Below are positions 6,830-12,905 of a stretch of DNA of 12,905 nt, one piece after another (position 1 is the stretch's first letter; each line of letters opens with the position of its first letter). Both the position numbers and the translations under genes were made by a program. The notes under the pieces were generated by a model. It saw nothing but the letters and a program-made list of their open reading frames with translations, did not search any database and was not told the origin of the DNA. Source of the DNA: Thiobacillus sp. (lineage in GTDB: Bacteria > Pseudomonadota > Gammaproteobacteria > Burkholderiales > Thiobacillaceae); NCBI GenBank assembly GCA_011391285.1, contig JAABQU010000258.1, positions 1 to 12,905 of the forward strand. Direction: 5' to 3'.

Positions 6830-7075
6830 ATCAGGCGCCCGCCGTGACGCACATCGCGCCGGGTCGCCCCTATCAGATTGATCCACAACAAAAACGCCGA
6901 GCGCGCCAGCACACTGCCTGCGCCAATGGCCACCTCTGGCCGCCCGGGGGCGGCAATGAGCAGCGCACAGCGCGGGGTGATCTGAAACGTCGGCACAACC
7001 TGGTAGGCGACGCCGATCAACAGCAGCAAAACCCAGCCGAGCAGGCCTGACGCGACACGCGAGCGGCCCCTGCAG
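6830..7075 (-). pseudogene. Probable remnant of a polytopic membrane protein
   Basis: Within the 439 bases between the TetR gene and ribD the only protein-like stretch is on the minus strand. It encodes a good membrane helix, SGLLGWVLLLLIGVAYQVVP, then TFQITPR (about 6970-7047). This G-W-x-x-L-L-x-x-G-V-A-Y-Q-V-V-P-x-F pattern resembles a conserved segment of multi-helix membrane proteins related to NnrS or haem-copper oxidase subunits. It is followed by a less convincing hydrophobic stretch (AFLLWINLIG). There is no plausible start or full-length frame, so this looks like a decayed fragment. The family assignment is from memory of the pattern and is tentative. The rest, about 7076-7262, holds nothing I recognise. 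Confidence 0.35.
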
Positions 7076-7262
7076 GATGTGGGTGAGAATTGGTGGGATT
7101 GTCTGACAAGCTTGCCGTGCGTGCAGCGTAGGTCGTGATTACCTGGTGCAGGTGCCGACGCGTAGAACATGCGGCCACTGCAGTTTCCTTGTGGTGTCCG
7201 CATCGCCCCACAGCGGTTCAAGTCTGGCCATCAGCGCCGGCAACGGATTGGGCCAAGTTCGA

Positions 7263-8354
7263 TCAAGCGGGCTGCAGTGTCAGGCGCAGGTCGCCGCCGA
7301 GCTGGCGCACGTCGGCCAATCGAAATCGTGCGGCGTCGGCCAGAGCGGTGAGCGGCGGGTGGTCGAACAGCCCGCGCGCGTGGTCGCCTACTGCCAGCGG
7401 CGCCAGGTAGGCCACCCATTCATCGACCAGTCCGGCCGCGAGCAGCGCACCGTTGAGCGCGGCGCCGGCTTCGACGTGCAGCTCGTTGATGCCGCGTTGC
7501 GCCAGCAACGTGAGCAACGCTGCCAGGTCGACGCGGCCCTCGGGTCCCGGAAATTCGATCACCTCGGCGCCCGCCTGTTCGAGTGCGGCGCGCGCGTCAG
7601 GATCAGCATGGTGACAGGCAACGAGCGCGGGCAGGATCGCGGCATCCGCTGGCGTACGCAATCCGGAATCGACAATCACCCGCAATGGCTGGCGGCCGAT
7701 GTCGAAGTCACGCACGTTCATGCGGGGATTGTCGGCCAGCACCGTGCCGCTGCCGGTGAGGATGGCGCAGGCACGCGCGCGCAGCGTTTGCACGTCGGCG
7801 CGCGCGGCCTCGCCGGTAATCCACTGCGAAGCGCCATTGGCGAGCGCGGTCTTGCCGTCCAGCGTCGACGCAGTTTTCAGTCGCACCCAGGGGCGCTGCC
7901 GCGTCATGCGCGAGATGAAGCCAGGGTTGAGTGCGCGCGCCTCGGCTTCAAGCAGCCCGACCTCGGCCCGGATGCCGGCCAGCGTCAGCATGTCGATGCC
8001 GCCACCCGCCACCAGCGGGTTGGGGTCGCGCATCGCCGCCACCACGCGCGCCACGCCCGCGTTGACCAGCGCCTCGGCACAGGGCGGGGTGCGGCCGTGG
8101 TGCGAGCAGGGTTCCAGCGTGACGTACACCGTCGCGCCGCGCGCCGCCTCGCCGGCCTGTGCAAGGGCATGGATTTCCGCGTGAGGCTTTCCGGCGCGCT
8201 CATGCCAGCCTTCGCCGACGATGCGGCCGTCCCTGACGATGACGCAGCCCACCCGGGGATTGGGGCTGGTTGTGAAAAGCCCGCGCGCCGCAAGCTGCAG
8301 CGCGCGCGCCATGTGGGCGTGGTCAGCGGCAGAAAAGGCAGTTGCGGCGCTCAA
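7263..8354 (-). CDS. ribD: Bifunctional diaminohydroxyphosphoribosylaminopyrimidine deaminase / 5-amino-6-(5-phosphoribosylamino)uracil reductase
   Basis: A 363-residue two-domain enzyme of usual length. It carries out the deamination and side-chain reduction steps after GTP cyclohydrolase II. The zinc deaminase domain (1 to about 145) has TTSPNPRVGCVIV (28-40), HAEIHAL (58-64; zinc ligand H58, catalytic E60) and PCSHHGRTPPC (82-92; zinc ligands C83 and C92). The NADPH reductase domain follows (about 155-360), with RPWVRLKTASTLDGKTA (154-170), ITGEAARADV (179-188) and HVEAGAALNGALL (293-305). The frame starts at a TTG (8354) six bases after the nrdR stop; the next ATG, at codon 15, would remove the conserved FSAADHAHM stretch, so the TTG is preferred. 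Translation is probably coupled to nrdR. Confidence 0.95.
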   Translation of the reverse strand: MSAATAFSAADHAHMARALQLAARGLFTTSPNPRVGCVIVRDGRIVGEGWHERAGKPHAEIHALAQAGEAARGATVYVTLEPCSHHGRTPPCAEALVNAGVARVVAAMRDPNPLVAGGGIDMLTLAGIRAEVGLLEAEARALNPGFISRMTRQRPWVRLKTASTLDGKTALANGASQWITGEAARADVQTLRARACAILTGSGTVLADNPRMNVRDFDIGRQPLRVIVDSGLRTPADAAILPALVACHHADPDARAALEQAGAEVIEFPGPEGRVDLAALLTLLAQRGINELHVEAGAALNGALLAAGLVDEWVAYLAPLAVGDHARGLFDHPPLTALADAARFRLADVRQLGGDLRLTLQPA

Positions 8355-8360
8355 GAAAAT

Positions 8361-8843
8361 TTACTCGAACAAATCGTCCACGCCGTGCGGCGGCGCGCGT
8401 TCGAGATCCTGCAGCACGTCGCGGAAGTCGTCGGGATCCTGGAAGCTCTTGTACACCGAGGCGAAGCGGATGTAGGCGACCTTGTCGAGCTTCTTCAACT
8501 CGGTCATCACCAGTTCGCCGACTTCGCGTGCAGGAATTTCGCGCGCCCCACGGGTCAGCAGCAACTGACAGATGCGCTCGACCGCGGCGTCGACCAGTTC
8601 GGTCGAAACCGGCCGCTTGTGCAGCGCGCGGCGAAAGCCTTCCCGCAGCTTGGTTTCGGAAAAGTCCTCGCGGGTGCCGTTGGTCTTGACGATCTGTGGC
8701 GGCCGCAGTTCGGCGGTTTCCCACGTGGTGAAGCGCTTGTCGCATGCGGCGCAACGGCGGCGGCGGCGGATCGCGTCGCCCGCTTCATTGACGCGGGAGT
8801 CGATGACCTGGGTATCGAGGGAACCGCAGAAAGGACATTTCAT
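8361..8843 (-). CDS. nrdR: Transcriptional repressor NrdR
   Basis: A 160-residue protein of standard family length. The N-terminal zinc ribbon is [17 protein letters not shown] with C3 and C6, completed by [12 protein letters not shown] (C31 and C34). The ATP-cone domain follows (about 49-139), starting [20 protein letters not shown]. NrdR senses (d)ATP and represses ribonucleotide reductase genes by binding NrdR boxes in their promoters. It sits between glyA and ribD, a conserved arrangement in beta- and gammaproteobacteria. No Shine-Dalgarno sequence is visible before the ATG. Upstream lies a 120-base spacer mostly filled by an inverted repeat. Confidence 0.97.
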   Translation of the reverse strand: MKCPFCGSLDTQVIDSRVNEAGDAIRRRRRCAACDKRFTTWETAELRPPQIVKTNGTREDFSETKLREGFRRALHKRPVSTELVDAAVERICQLLLTRGAREIPAREVGELVMTELKKLDKVAYIRFASVYKSFQDPDDFRDVLQDLERAPPHGVDDLFE

Positions 8844-8852
8844 TTGTAGGGA

Positions 8853-8951
8853 TCAGGGTTCAGGGGTCAGGATTCAGGGGGTGGGAGTAGAGGCCCAGGT
8901 TTTGAAAACGCGCAGCGCAAGCCGCTCATTTTCTGCCCCCTGAATCCTGAC
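8853..8951. repeat. Tandem plus inverted repeat between glyA and nrdR
   Basis: Two tandem 14-base units, TCAGGGTTCAGGGG (8853-8866) and TCAGGATTCAGGGG (8867-8880), differ at one base. The second, as GTCAGGATTCAGGGGG (8866-8881), is matched exactly by the inverted copy CCCCCTGAATCCTGAC (8936-8951) 54 bases away. The pairing can be extended a little on both sides with wobble pairs. The 16-bp perfect arms could form a long hairpin in the glyA-nrdR transcript. It may be a dispersed intergenic repeat or a small non-autonomous element; copy number cannot be judged from one window. Confidence 0.7.
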
Positions 8952-8963
8952 TCCCGGCCCCTC

Positions 8964-10208
8964 TCAGCCGTAAACCGGAAACTTCGCCGTCAGCTTCGCC
9001 ACTTCGCCTTTCACGCGTTCGAGCACCGCCTCGTCGGCCGGGGCCTCGAGCACGTCGGCTATCAGGTGCGCCAGCTGTTCGGCTTCGAGTTCGGTGAAGC
9101 CGCGCGTGGTCATCGCCGGGGTGCCGATGCGGATGCCGCTGGTGACGAAGGGCTTCTGCGGGTCGTTGGGGATGGAGTTCTTGTTGACCGTGATATGGGC
9201 GCGCCCAAGCAGCGCCTCGGCTTCCTTGCCGGTGAGGTTCTTGGGCTGCAGGTCGACCAGGAAAACGTGGCTCTCGGTGCGGCCGGAGATAATGCGCAGG
9301 CCGCGTTCGACCAGCACCTTGCACATCACCAGCGCGTTGTCGATGACCTGTTCCTGGTAGCGCTTGAATTCCTTGCTCGCCGCTTCCTTGAACGCCACCG
9401 CCTTGCCGGCGATGACGTGCATCAGCGGGCCGCCCTGCAGGCCGGGGAAGATCGCCGAGTTGATCGCCTTCTCGTGTTCGGCCTTCATCAGGATGATGCC
9501 GCCGCGCGGGCCGCGCAGGGTCTTGTGGGTGGTCGAGGTGACGACGTCGGCGTGCGGCACCGGGTTGGGATAGACGCCTGCGGCGATGAGACCGGCGTAG
9601 TGCGCCATGTCGACCATGAAGATGGCGCCGATTTCCTTGGCGACCTTGGCGAAGCGCTCGAAGTCGATGCGCAGCGCGTAGGCCGAGGCGCCGGCGATGA
9701 TCAATTTCGGTTTATGTTCGCGCGCCAGCGCTTCCATCTTGTCGTAGTCGATTTCTTCCTTCTCGTTCAGGCCGTAGGCCACGACGTTGAACCACTTGCC
9801 GGACATGTTGAGCGCCATGCCGTGGGTGAGGTGGCCGCCTTCGGCCAGGCTCATGCCCATGATGGTGTCGCCGGGCTTGAGGAAGGCCATGAACACCGCC
9901 TGGTTGGCCTGCGAGCCGGAGTTGGGCTGGACGTTGGCCGCTTCGGCGCCGAACAGCGCTTTCACGCGGTCGATCGCCAGCTGCTCGACGATGTCCACGT
10001 ATTCGCAGCCGCCGTAGTAGCGCTTGCCGGGATAGCCCTCGGCGTACTTGTTGGTGAGCTGCGAGCCCTGCGCCTGCATCACCGCCGGGCTGGTGTAGTT
10101 TTCCGACGCGATCAGCTCGATGTGATCCTGCTGGCGGCGGTCTTCCTGTTGAATGGCCGCCCACAGGTCGGGATCGGTCTTGGCGAGGGTGTCTTGGCGG
10201 TTGAACAT
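8964..10208 (-). CDS. glyA: Serine hydroxymethyltransferase
   Basis: A 414-residue PLP enzyme that interconverts serine and glycine while loading tetrahydrofolate with a one-carbon unit, in the cytoplasm. The start at 10208 gives [20 protein letters not shown], the usual N-terminus; the frame is open further upstream but has no family similarity there. Visible marks are [12 protein letters not shown] (29-40), [18 protein letters not shown] (55-72), [14 protein letters not shown] (198-211) and the PLP-binding [13 protein letters not shown] (225-237), with Schiff-base lysine K229, the same position as in Escherichia coli. It ends AKFPVYG. No obvious Shine-Dalgarno sequence precedes the ATG. It is transcribed divergently from the solute-binding protein gene. 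Confidence 0.98.
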   Translation of the reverse strand: MFNRQDTLAKTDPDLWAAIQQEDRRQQDHIELIASENYTSPAVMQAQGSQLTNKYAEGYPGKRYYGGCEYVDIVEQLAIDRVKALFGAEAANVQPNSGSQANQAVFMAFLKPGDTIMGMSLAEGGHLTHGMALNMSGKWFNVVAYGLNEKEEIDYDKMEALAREHKPKLIIAGASAYALRIDFERFAKVAKEIGAIFMVDMAHYAGLIAAGVYPNPVPHADVVTSTTHKTLRGPRGGIILMKAEHEKAINSAIFPGLQGGPLMHVIAGKAVAFKEAASKEFKRYQEQVIDNALVMCKVLVERGLRIISGRTESHVFLVDLQPKNLTGKEAEALLGRAHITVNKNSIPNDPQKPFVTSGIRIGTPAMTTRGFTELEAEQLAHLIADVLEAPADEAVLERVKGEVAKLTAKFPVYG

Positions 10209-10299
10209 GGCAGTGGGGCAGGGCTGGAAAAGGTACGATTTTAACACGCGGTGGTTTTCCAAAGCGGCTCGTATAATCGGGCAAAACCTGAGTGAAATC
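10209..10299. promoter_or_regulatory. Divergent promoter region between glyA and the TRAP solute-binding protein gene
   Basis: On the plus strand a perfect -10 box TATAAT lies at 10272-10277, 22 bases before the ATG at 10300; I cannot find a good -35 partner at the right distance. On the minus strand TAAAAT (complement of 10238-10243) is a plausible -10 for glyA with a leader of about 22 bases, also with a weak -35. The two would lie roughly 30 bases apart, so they may compete. Confidence 0.4.
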
Positions 10300-11388
10300 A
10301 TGCAAAGACGAGACTTTCTGACTGGCGCCGGCGTGGCTGCGATGCTGCCCTTGGGCGCGGCGCAGGCTGCGCCCGGGGAATCCAATGCGCTGCCCGCCAT
10401 CCGCTGGCGGCTGGCGTCGAGCTTCCCGAAAAGCCTCGACACCATCTACGGCGCAGCGGAAACCCTTTCCAAACGCGTCGCCGCGCTCACCTCTGGCCGT
10501 TTCCAGATCCGCGTATTCGCCGGTGGCGAACTGGTGCCCGGCCTGCAGGTGCTCGACGCGGTCGGCAACGGCACCGCCGAATGCGGCCATTCGGCCGGCT
10601 ATTACTACGTCGGCAAGAATCTCGCACTGGCCTTCGACACCGCCGTGCCCTTCGGCCTCACCGCACGCCAGCAGAACGCCTGGATGTATGCCGGCGGCGG
10701 CATCGAGGCGCTACGCGCGCTCTATGCGAAGTACAACGTGGTGCAGTTCCCCGGCGGCAACACCGGCACCCAGATGGGCGGCTGGTTCAGGAAGCCGATC
10801 AAGTCGCTGGCCGACCTCAAGGGCCTCAAAATGCGCATCCCTGGCATCGGCGGCCAGATCATGGCCAAGCTCGGCGCCGTGCCGCAGACCCTGCCCGGCG
10901 GCGACATCTACCCGGCGCTCGAACGCGGCGCGCTCGATGCTGCCGAATGGGTCGGTCCCTACGACGATGAAAAACTGGGCTTCCACAAGATCGCCAAGCA
11001 CTACTACTATCCGGGTTGGTGGGAAGGCGGTCCGCAGCTGAGTTTCTACGTCAACCAGGCTGCGTGGAAAGCGCTTCCCGAGCAGTATCGCCAAGCCTTC
11101 GAAGTCGCCACGGCCGAAGCCAACCAGCTGATGCTCGCGCAATACGACGCCAAGAACCCGCCCGCGATGCTGCGACTGGCCGGGCAAGGCGTCCAGCTGC
11201 ATCCCTTCCCCAAGGACGTGATGCTTGCCGCGCGCCGCGCCACCTTCGAACTGTACGAAGCCGAAGCGAAGGCCAACCCTGAATTCGCCGCCATCTACCG
11301 CCCGTGGAAGCTGTTCCGCGACACCCAGTTCCAGTGGTTCAAGGTCGCCGAAGCGGCCTACGCCAACTTCAACTACTACGTGAAATGA
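10300..11388 (+). CDS. TRAP-type (DctP/TakP-like) periplasmic solute-binding protein with Tat signal
   Basis: A 362-residue protein. The start at 10300 is fixed by the twin-arginine signal peptide: [20 protein letters not shown] (RRDFL at 3-7), cleaved probably after AQA (21-23). The mature part is a DctP-family binding protein: [20 protein letters not shown] (35-54), [18 protein letters not shown] (71-88), [13 protein letters not shown] (173-185, with the carboxylate-binding Arg R179) and [20 protein letters not shown] (216-235). The W-V-G-P-Y-D-D-E and [10 protein letters not shown] (235-244) segments resemble the alpha-keto acid binder TakP of Rhodobacter, so a keto or organic acid ligand is a reasonable guess. 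No DctQ or DctM membrane gene is beside it, so its transporter must be elsewhere or the protein acts alone. coq7 follows after 20 bases. Confidence 0.88.
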   Translation: MQRRDFLTGAGVAAMLPLGAAQAAPGESNALPAIRWRLASSFPKSLDTIYGAAETLSKRVAALTSGRFQIRVFAGGELVPGLQVLDAVGNGTAECGHSAGYYYVGKNLALAFDTAVPFGLTARQQNAWMYAGGGIEALRALYAKYNVVQFPGGNTGTQMGGWFRKPIKSLADLKGLKMRIPGIGGQIMAKLGAVPQTLPGGDIYPALERGALDAAEWVGPYDDEKLGFHKIAKHYYYPGWWEGGPQLSFYVNQAAWKALPEQYRQAFEVATAEANQLMLAQYDAKNPPAMLRLAGQGVQLHPFPKDVMLAARRATFELYEAEAKANPEFAAIYRPWKLFRDTQFQWFKVAEAAYANFNYYVK

Positions 11389-11408
11389 TCCCGGAGTAAA
11401 GGACAAAC

Positions 11409-12032
11409 ATGAACCGACTCGACCAGCTCATCACCACCTTTGACCTCGGCCTGCGCACCGTCTTTGCCACCCCCCACGCCGGCCGCCCCTATCCTGGCAC
11501 TGGCCCGGAAGCCGAACTGAGCGAGGCCGATCGCGCGCAAGCCGCCGCGCTGATGCGCGTCAACCACGTCGGCGAAGTCTGCGCGCAGGCGCTCTACGCG
11601 GGCCAGGCGCTCACTGCGAAGAATGAATCCGTTCGCGCCGAACTCGAACAGGCCGCGCGCGAAGAAACCGACCATCTCGCCTGGTGCGAACAGCGCATCA
11701 ACGAACTCGGCGGCCGCAAGAGCCTGTTGAACCCGCTGTGGTTCGGCGGCGCATTCGGTATGGGGGTCGTCGCCGGCATGCTGGGCGACAAATGGAACCT
11801 CGGCTTCCTCGCCGAAACCGAGCGCCAGGTCGAAGCGCATCTCGACGGCCACCTGCAGCAACTGCCGGAAGCCGACGCCAAGAGTCGCGCCGTCGTCGAG
11901 CAGATGAAGGTCGACGAAGCCCAGCACGCGCAGACTGCAATCGATCACGGCGGTGCGCCGCTGCCGCTGCCGGTGAAGCAGGCGATGCGCTTCGCCGCCA
12001 ACGTGATGCGGCAGACCGCCAGCCGGATTTAG
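11409..12032 (+). CDS. coq7: Di-iron 2-polyprenyl-3-methyl-6-methoxy-1,4-benzoquinone monooxygenase (ubiquinone biosynthesis)
   Basis: A 207-residue Coq7-family protein that performs the last ring hydroxylation of ubiquinone biosynthesis at the inner membrane. Di-iron ligands can be placed: E56 in [15 protein letters not shown] (49-63), E86 and H89 in [19 protein letters not shown] (85-103), E142 in [10 protein letters not shown] (140-149), and E170 and H173 in MKVDEAQHA (166-174). The hydrophobic [20 protein letters not shown] (106-125) fits the membrane-touching helix. An AAAGGAC ribosome-binding site precedes the ATG. It lies 20 bases after the solute-binding protein gene and probably shares its transcript, though no functional link is evident. 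Many betaproteobacteria use this enzyme instead of the flavin-dependent UbiF. Confidence 0.94.
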   Translation: MNRLDQLITTFDLGLRTVFATPHAGRPYPGTGPEAELSEADRAQAAALMRVNHVGEVCAQALYAGQALTAKNESVRAELEQAAREETDHLAWCEQRINELGGRKSLLNPLWFGGAFGMGVVAGMLGDKWNLGFLAETERQVEAHLDGHLQQLPEADAKSRAVVEQMKVDEAQHAQTAIDHGGAPLPLPVKQAMRFAANVMRQTASRI

Positions 12033-12108
12033 GCGCCTGCCCCTTTGTTTACAAGCGATTGAATTTAAAGCTATCTATTCTCACGCATCGGCCTATGATC
12101 GACCTGTA

Positions 12109-12135
12109 CCGGGTTTGCGCATGTGCGCGACCCGG
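12109..12135 (+). other. Stem-loop in the leader of the small basic protein gene
   Basis: CCGGGT (12109-12114) pairs with ACCCGG (12130-12135), with an inner GCGC/GCGC stem (12117-12120 and 12125-12128) around an ATGT loop. It lies 34 bases before the start codon and 77 after the coq7 stop. No T-run follows, so it is a poor terminator and more likely a leader structure. An alternative TACCG/CGGTA pairing (12107-12111 and 12136-12140) is also possible. Confidence 0.5.
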
Positions 12136-12169
12136 CGGTATTGTTAAAGACGTTGCAAGGAGAATCACC

Positions 12170-12298
12170 ATGGCAAAAGGCCAAGTACGTGGAAACAAGG
12201 AAGCAAAGAAACCCAAGAAACCGAAGCAGGTTGTGGTTCCGGCGGGATCGTTCATGCCCCCGCCCAAATCGGGCAAACCCATCAAGGTTCCCAACTGA
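12170..12298 (+). CDS. Small, highly basic hypothetical protein (42 residues)
   Basis: Translation from ATG at 12170 gives MAKGQVRGNKEAKKPKKPKQ followed by VVVPAGSFMPPPKSGKPIKV and PN. A textbook AAGGAG ribosome-binding site (12157-12162) sits seven bases upstream, and an intrinsic terminator follows 21 bases after the stop, so this is a real, independently expressed gene despite its length. Eleven of 42 residues are lysine and the protein is proline-rich with no hydrophobic core, so it is probably disordered and may bind nucleic acid or an acidic partner (inference). Short proteins beginning M-A-K-G-Q with a lysine-rich body are, to my recollection, widespread in proteobacteria without an assigned function. 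A TTTACA box near 12047 may be part of its promoter. Confidence 0.8.
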   Translation: MAKGQVRGNKEAKKPKKPKQVVVPAGSFMPPPKSGKPIKVPN

Positions 12299-12318
12299 TT
12301 GATTGCTGGAACCCGATC

Positions 12319-12345
12319 AAACGCCACCGTCGAGGTGGCGTTTTC
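12319..12345 (+). terminator. Rho-independent terminator after the small basic protein gene
   Basis: A 10-bp stem, AAACGCCACC (12319-12328) with GGTGGCGTTT (12334-12343), has a 5-base GTCGA loop and the tail TTTTC (12341-12345). It ends transcription before the next gene, which starts 80 bases later. Confidence 0.85.
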
Positions 12346-12424
12346 ACATCTGGCGTTCCGGTTCGGACCGGCTTGATCTGACCGGGTTTTCCGGACAGTC
12401 CCAAATGGCGACAATAGCGGGCAT

Positions 12425-12905
12425 ATGGTCACCGCGACTTTCCGTTTCTACGAAGAGCTGAACGACTTCCTGGCCCCGGCCCGGCGCAGGCAGGAATTCA
12501 CCGTGCCGTGTGCAGAGGCGGCGACGACCAAGCACATGATCGAGGCGCTGGGCGTGCCGCACACCGAGGTGGAACTGATTCTGGTGAACGGCGAGTCGGC
12601 GGACTTCAGCCGGCAACTGCAGGACGGCGACCGGGTCGCGGTGTATCCGCGCTTCGAGGCGATGGATGTGACGCCATTGTTGCGGGTGCGCGAGTATCCC
12701 TTGCGGGAAACCCGCTTCGTCGCCGACGCGCATCTGGGTGGGCTGGCGCACATGCTGAGGATGCTGGGATTCGACACGCTGTATGACAACCATTATCACG
12801 ACGACACCATCGTGGCGGTTGGCGAACAGGACGGCCGCATCGTGCTGACGCGCGACCGCGAACTGTTGAAGCGCCGCGCGGTGACGCACGGTTGTTACGT
12901 GCATG
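12425..12905 (+). CDS. Ubiquitin-like / Mut7-C RNase-domain protein (N-terminal part, cut by window edge)
   Basis: An open frame from ATG at 12425 runs to the window end with 160 codons and no stop. Residues 1 to about 82 (MVTATFRFYEELNDFLAPAR onward, with LILVNGESADFSRQLQDGDRV at 51-71 and VYPRFEAMD at 73-81) look like a ThiS/MoaD-type beta-grasp ubiquitin-like domain. Residues from about 96 (RFVADAHLGGLAHMLRMLGF, then DDTIV, and RIVLTRDRELLKRRA at 138-152) are the Mut7-C domain, a PIN-like fold predicted to be an RNase, with candidate metal-binding acids D101, D126/D127 and D144. This two-domain order is a known bacterial architecture whose substrate is unknown. No good Shine-Dalgarno sequence is visible. 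The C-terminus, usually carrying a zinc-finger-like cysteine set, lies outside the window. Confidence 0.85.
   Translation, partial: MVTATFRFYEELNDFLAPARRRQEFTVPCAEAATTKHMIEALGVPHTEVELILVNGESADFSRQLQDGDRVAVYPRFEAMDVTPLLRVREYPLRETRFVADAHLGGLAHMLRMLGFDTLYDNHYHDDTIVAVGEQDGRIVLTRDRELLKRRAVTHGCYVH

Noticed and set aside
6807..6840. Inverted repeat GGGCGCC / GGCGCCC around the TetR stop codon, possible terminator
   Set aside because: Seven-bp arms with a 20-base loop and no T-run after it; too weak to call a terminator.
6820..7050. Plus-strand 76-codon frame after the TetR gene
   Set aside because: Gln/Arg-rich with no ribosome-binding site, and antisense to a more protein-like minus-strand membrane segment.
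7146..8849. Long plus-strand open frame opposite ribD and nrdR
   Set aside because: Antisense to two well-supported enzymes; composition of a shadow frame and no family motif.
9066..10244. Long plus-strand open frame opposite glyA
   Set aside because: Antisense to an almost invariant housekeeping gene.
1..12905. CRISPR arrays, tRNA or rRNA genes, insertion sequence transposases
   Set aside because: I found no regularly spaced repeats, no cloverleaf-like sequence with CCA-adjacent T-arm, and no transposase motifs by reading; a covariance search would be needed to exclude small RNAs.

Overview
The window looks like chromosomal DNA of a GC-rich betaproteobacterium. I infer this from the glyA-nrdR-ribD / ribE-ribBA-ribH-nusB gene order, a Coq7-type di-iron ubiquinone hydroxylase, and a RibBA whose second domain has lost its zinc cysteines. 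A Thiobacillus/Nitrosomonadales-like host would fit, but the sequence alone does not fix the genus.

Minus strand, positions 1-3664: an FMN-dependent nitronate monooxygenase-family enzyme, then a tight riboflavin operon, ribE (riboflavin synthase), ribBA, ribH (lumazine synthase), running into nusB, which is cut by the window edge. A sigma70-like promoter lies just upstream of ribE.

Plus strand, positions about 3900-6823: an accessory cassette. A promoter region with a 34-bp near-perfect palindrome precedes a secreted class II (c'-like) cytochrome, a FadL/OmpP1-type outer-membrane channel and a tiny two-helix DUF2892 membrane protein ending in Ser-Cys-Cys-Ser. A strong intrinsic terminator follows, then a TetR-type regulator. 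Together these suggest a regulated envelope module for uptake and periplasmic redox handling of a hydrophobic or otherwise toxic compound. That function is inference. The cassette and the nitronate monooxygenase gene sit between the two blocks of riboflavin genes.

Positions 6824-7262 carry no intact gene, only a probable remnant of a polytopic membrane protein. Positions 7263-10208 (minus strand) hold glyA, nrdR and ribD: one-carbon metabolism, ribonucleotide reductase control and the first dedicated riboflavin steps. A long inverted repeat separates glyA from nrdR.

From 10300 the plus strand carries an orphan Tat-exported TRAP-type solute-binding protein, coq7 closely behind it, a 42-residue very basic protein with a structured leader and a good terminator, and the start of a ubiquitin-like/Mut7-C RNase-domain protein that runs off the right edge.

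Most of the window is housekeeping. The parts that deserve attention are the cytochrome-FadL-DUF2892-TetR cassette with its palindrome, the cysteine-rich tail of the nitronate monooxygenase-like protein, the degenerate second domain of RibBA, and the glyA-nrdR inverted repeat.
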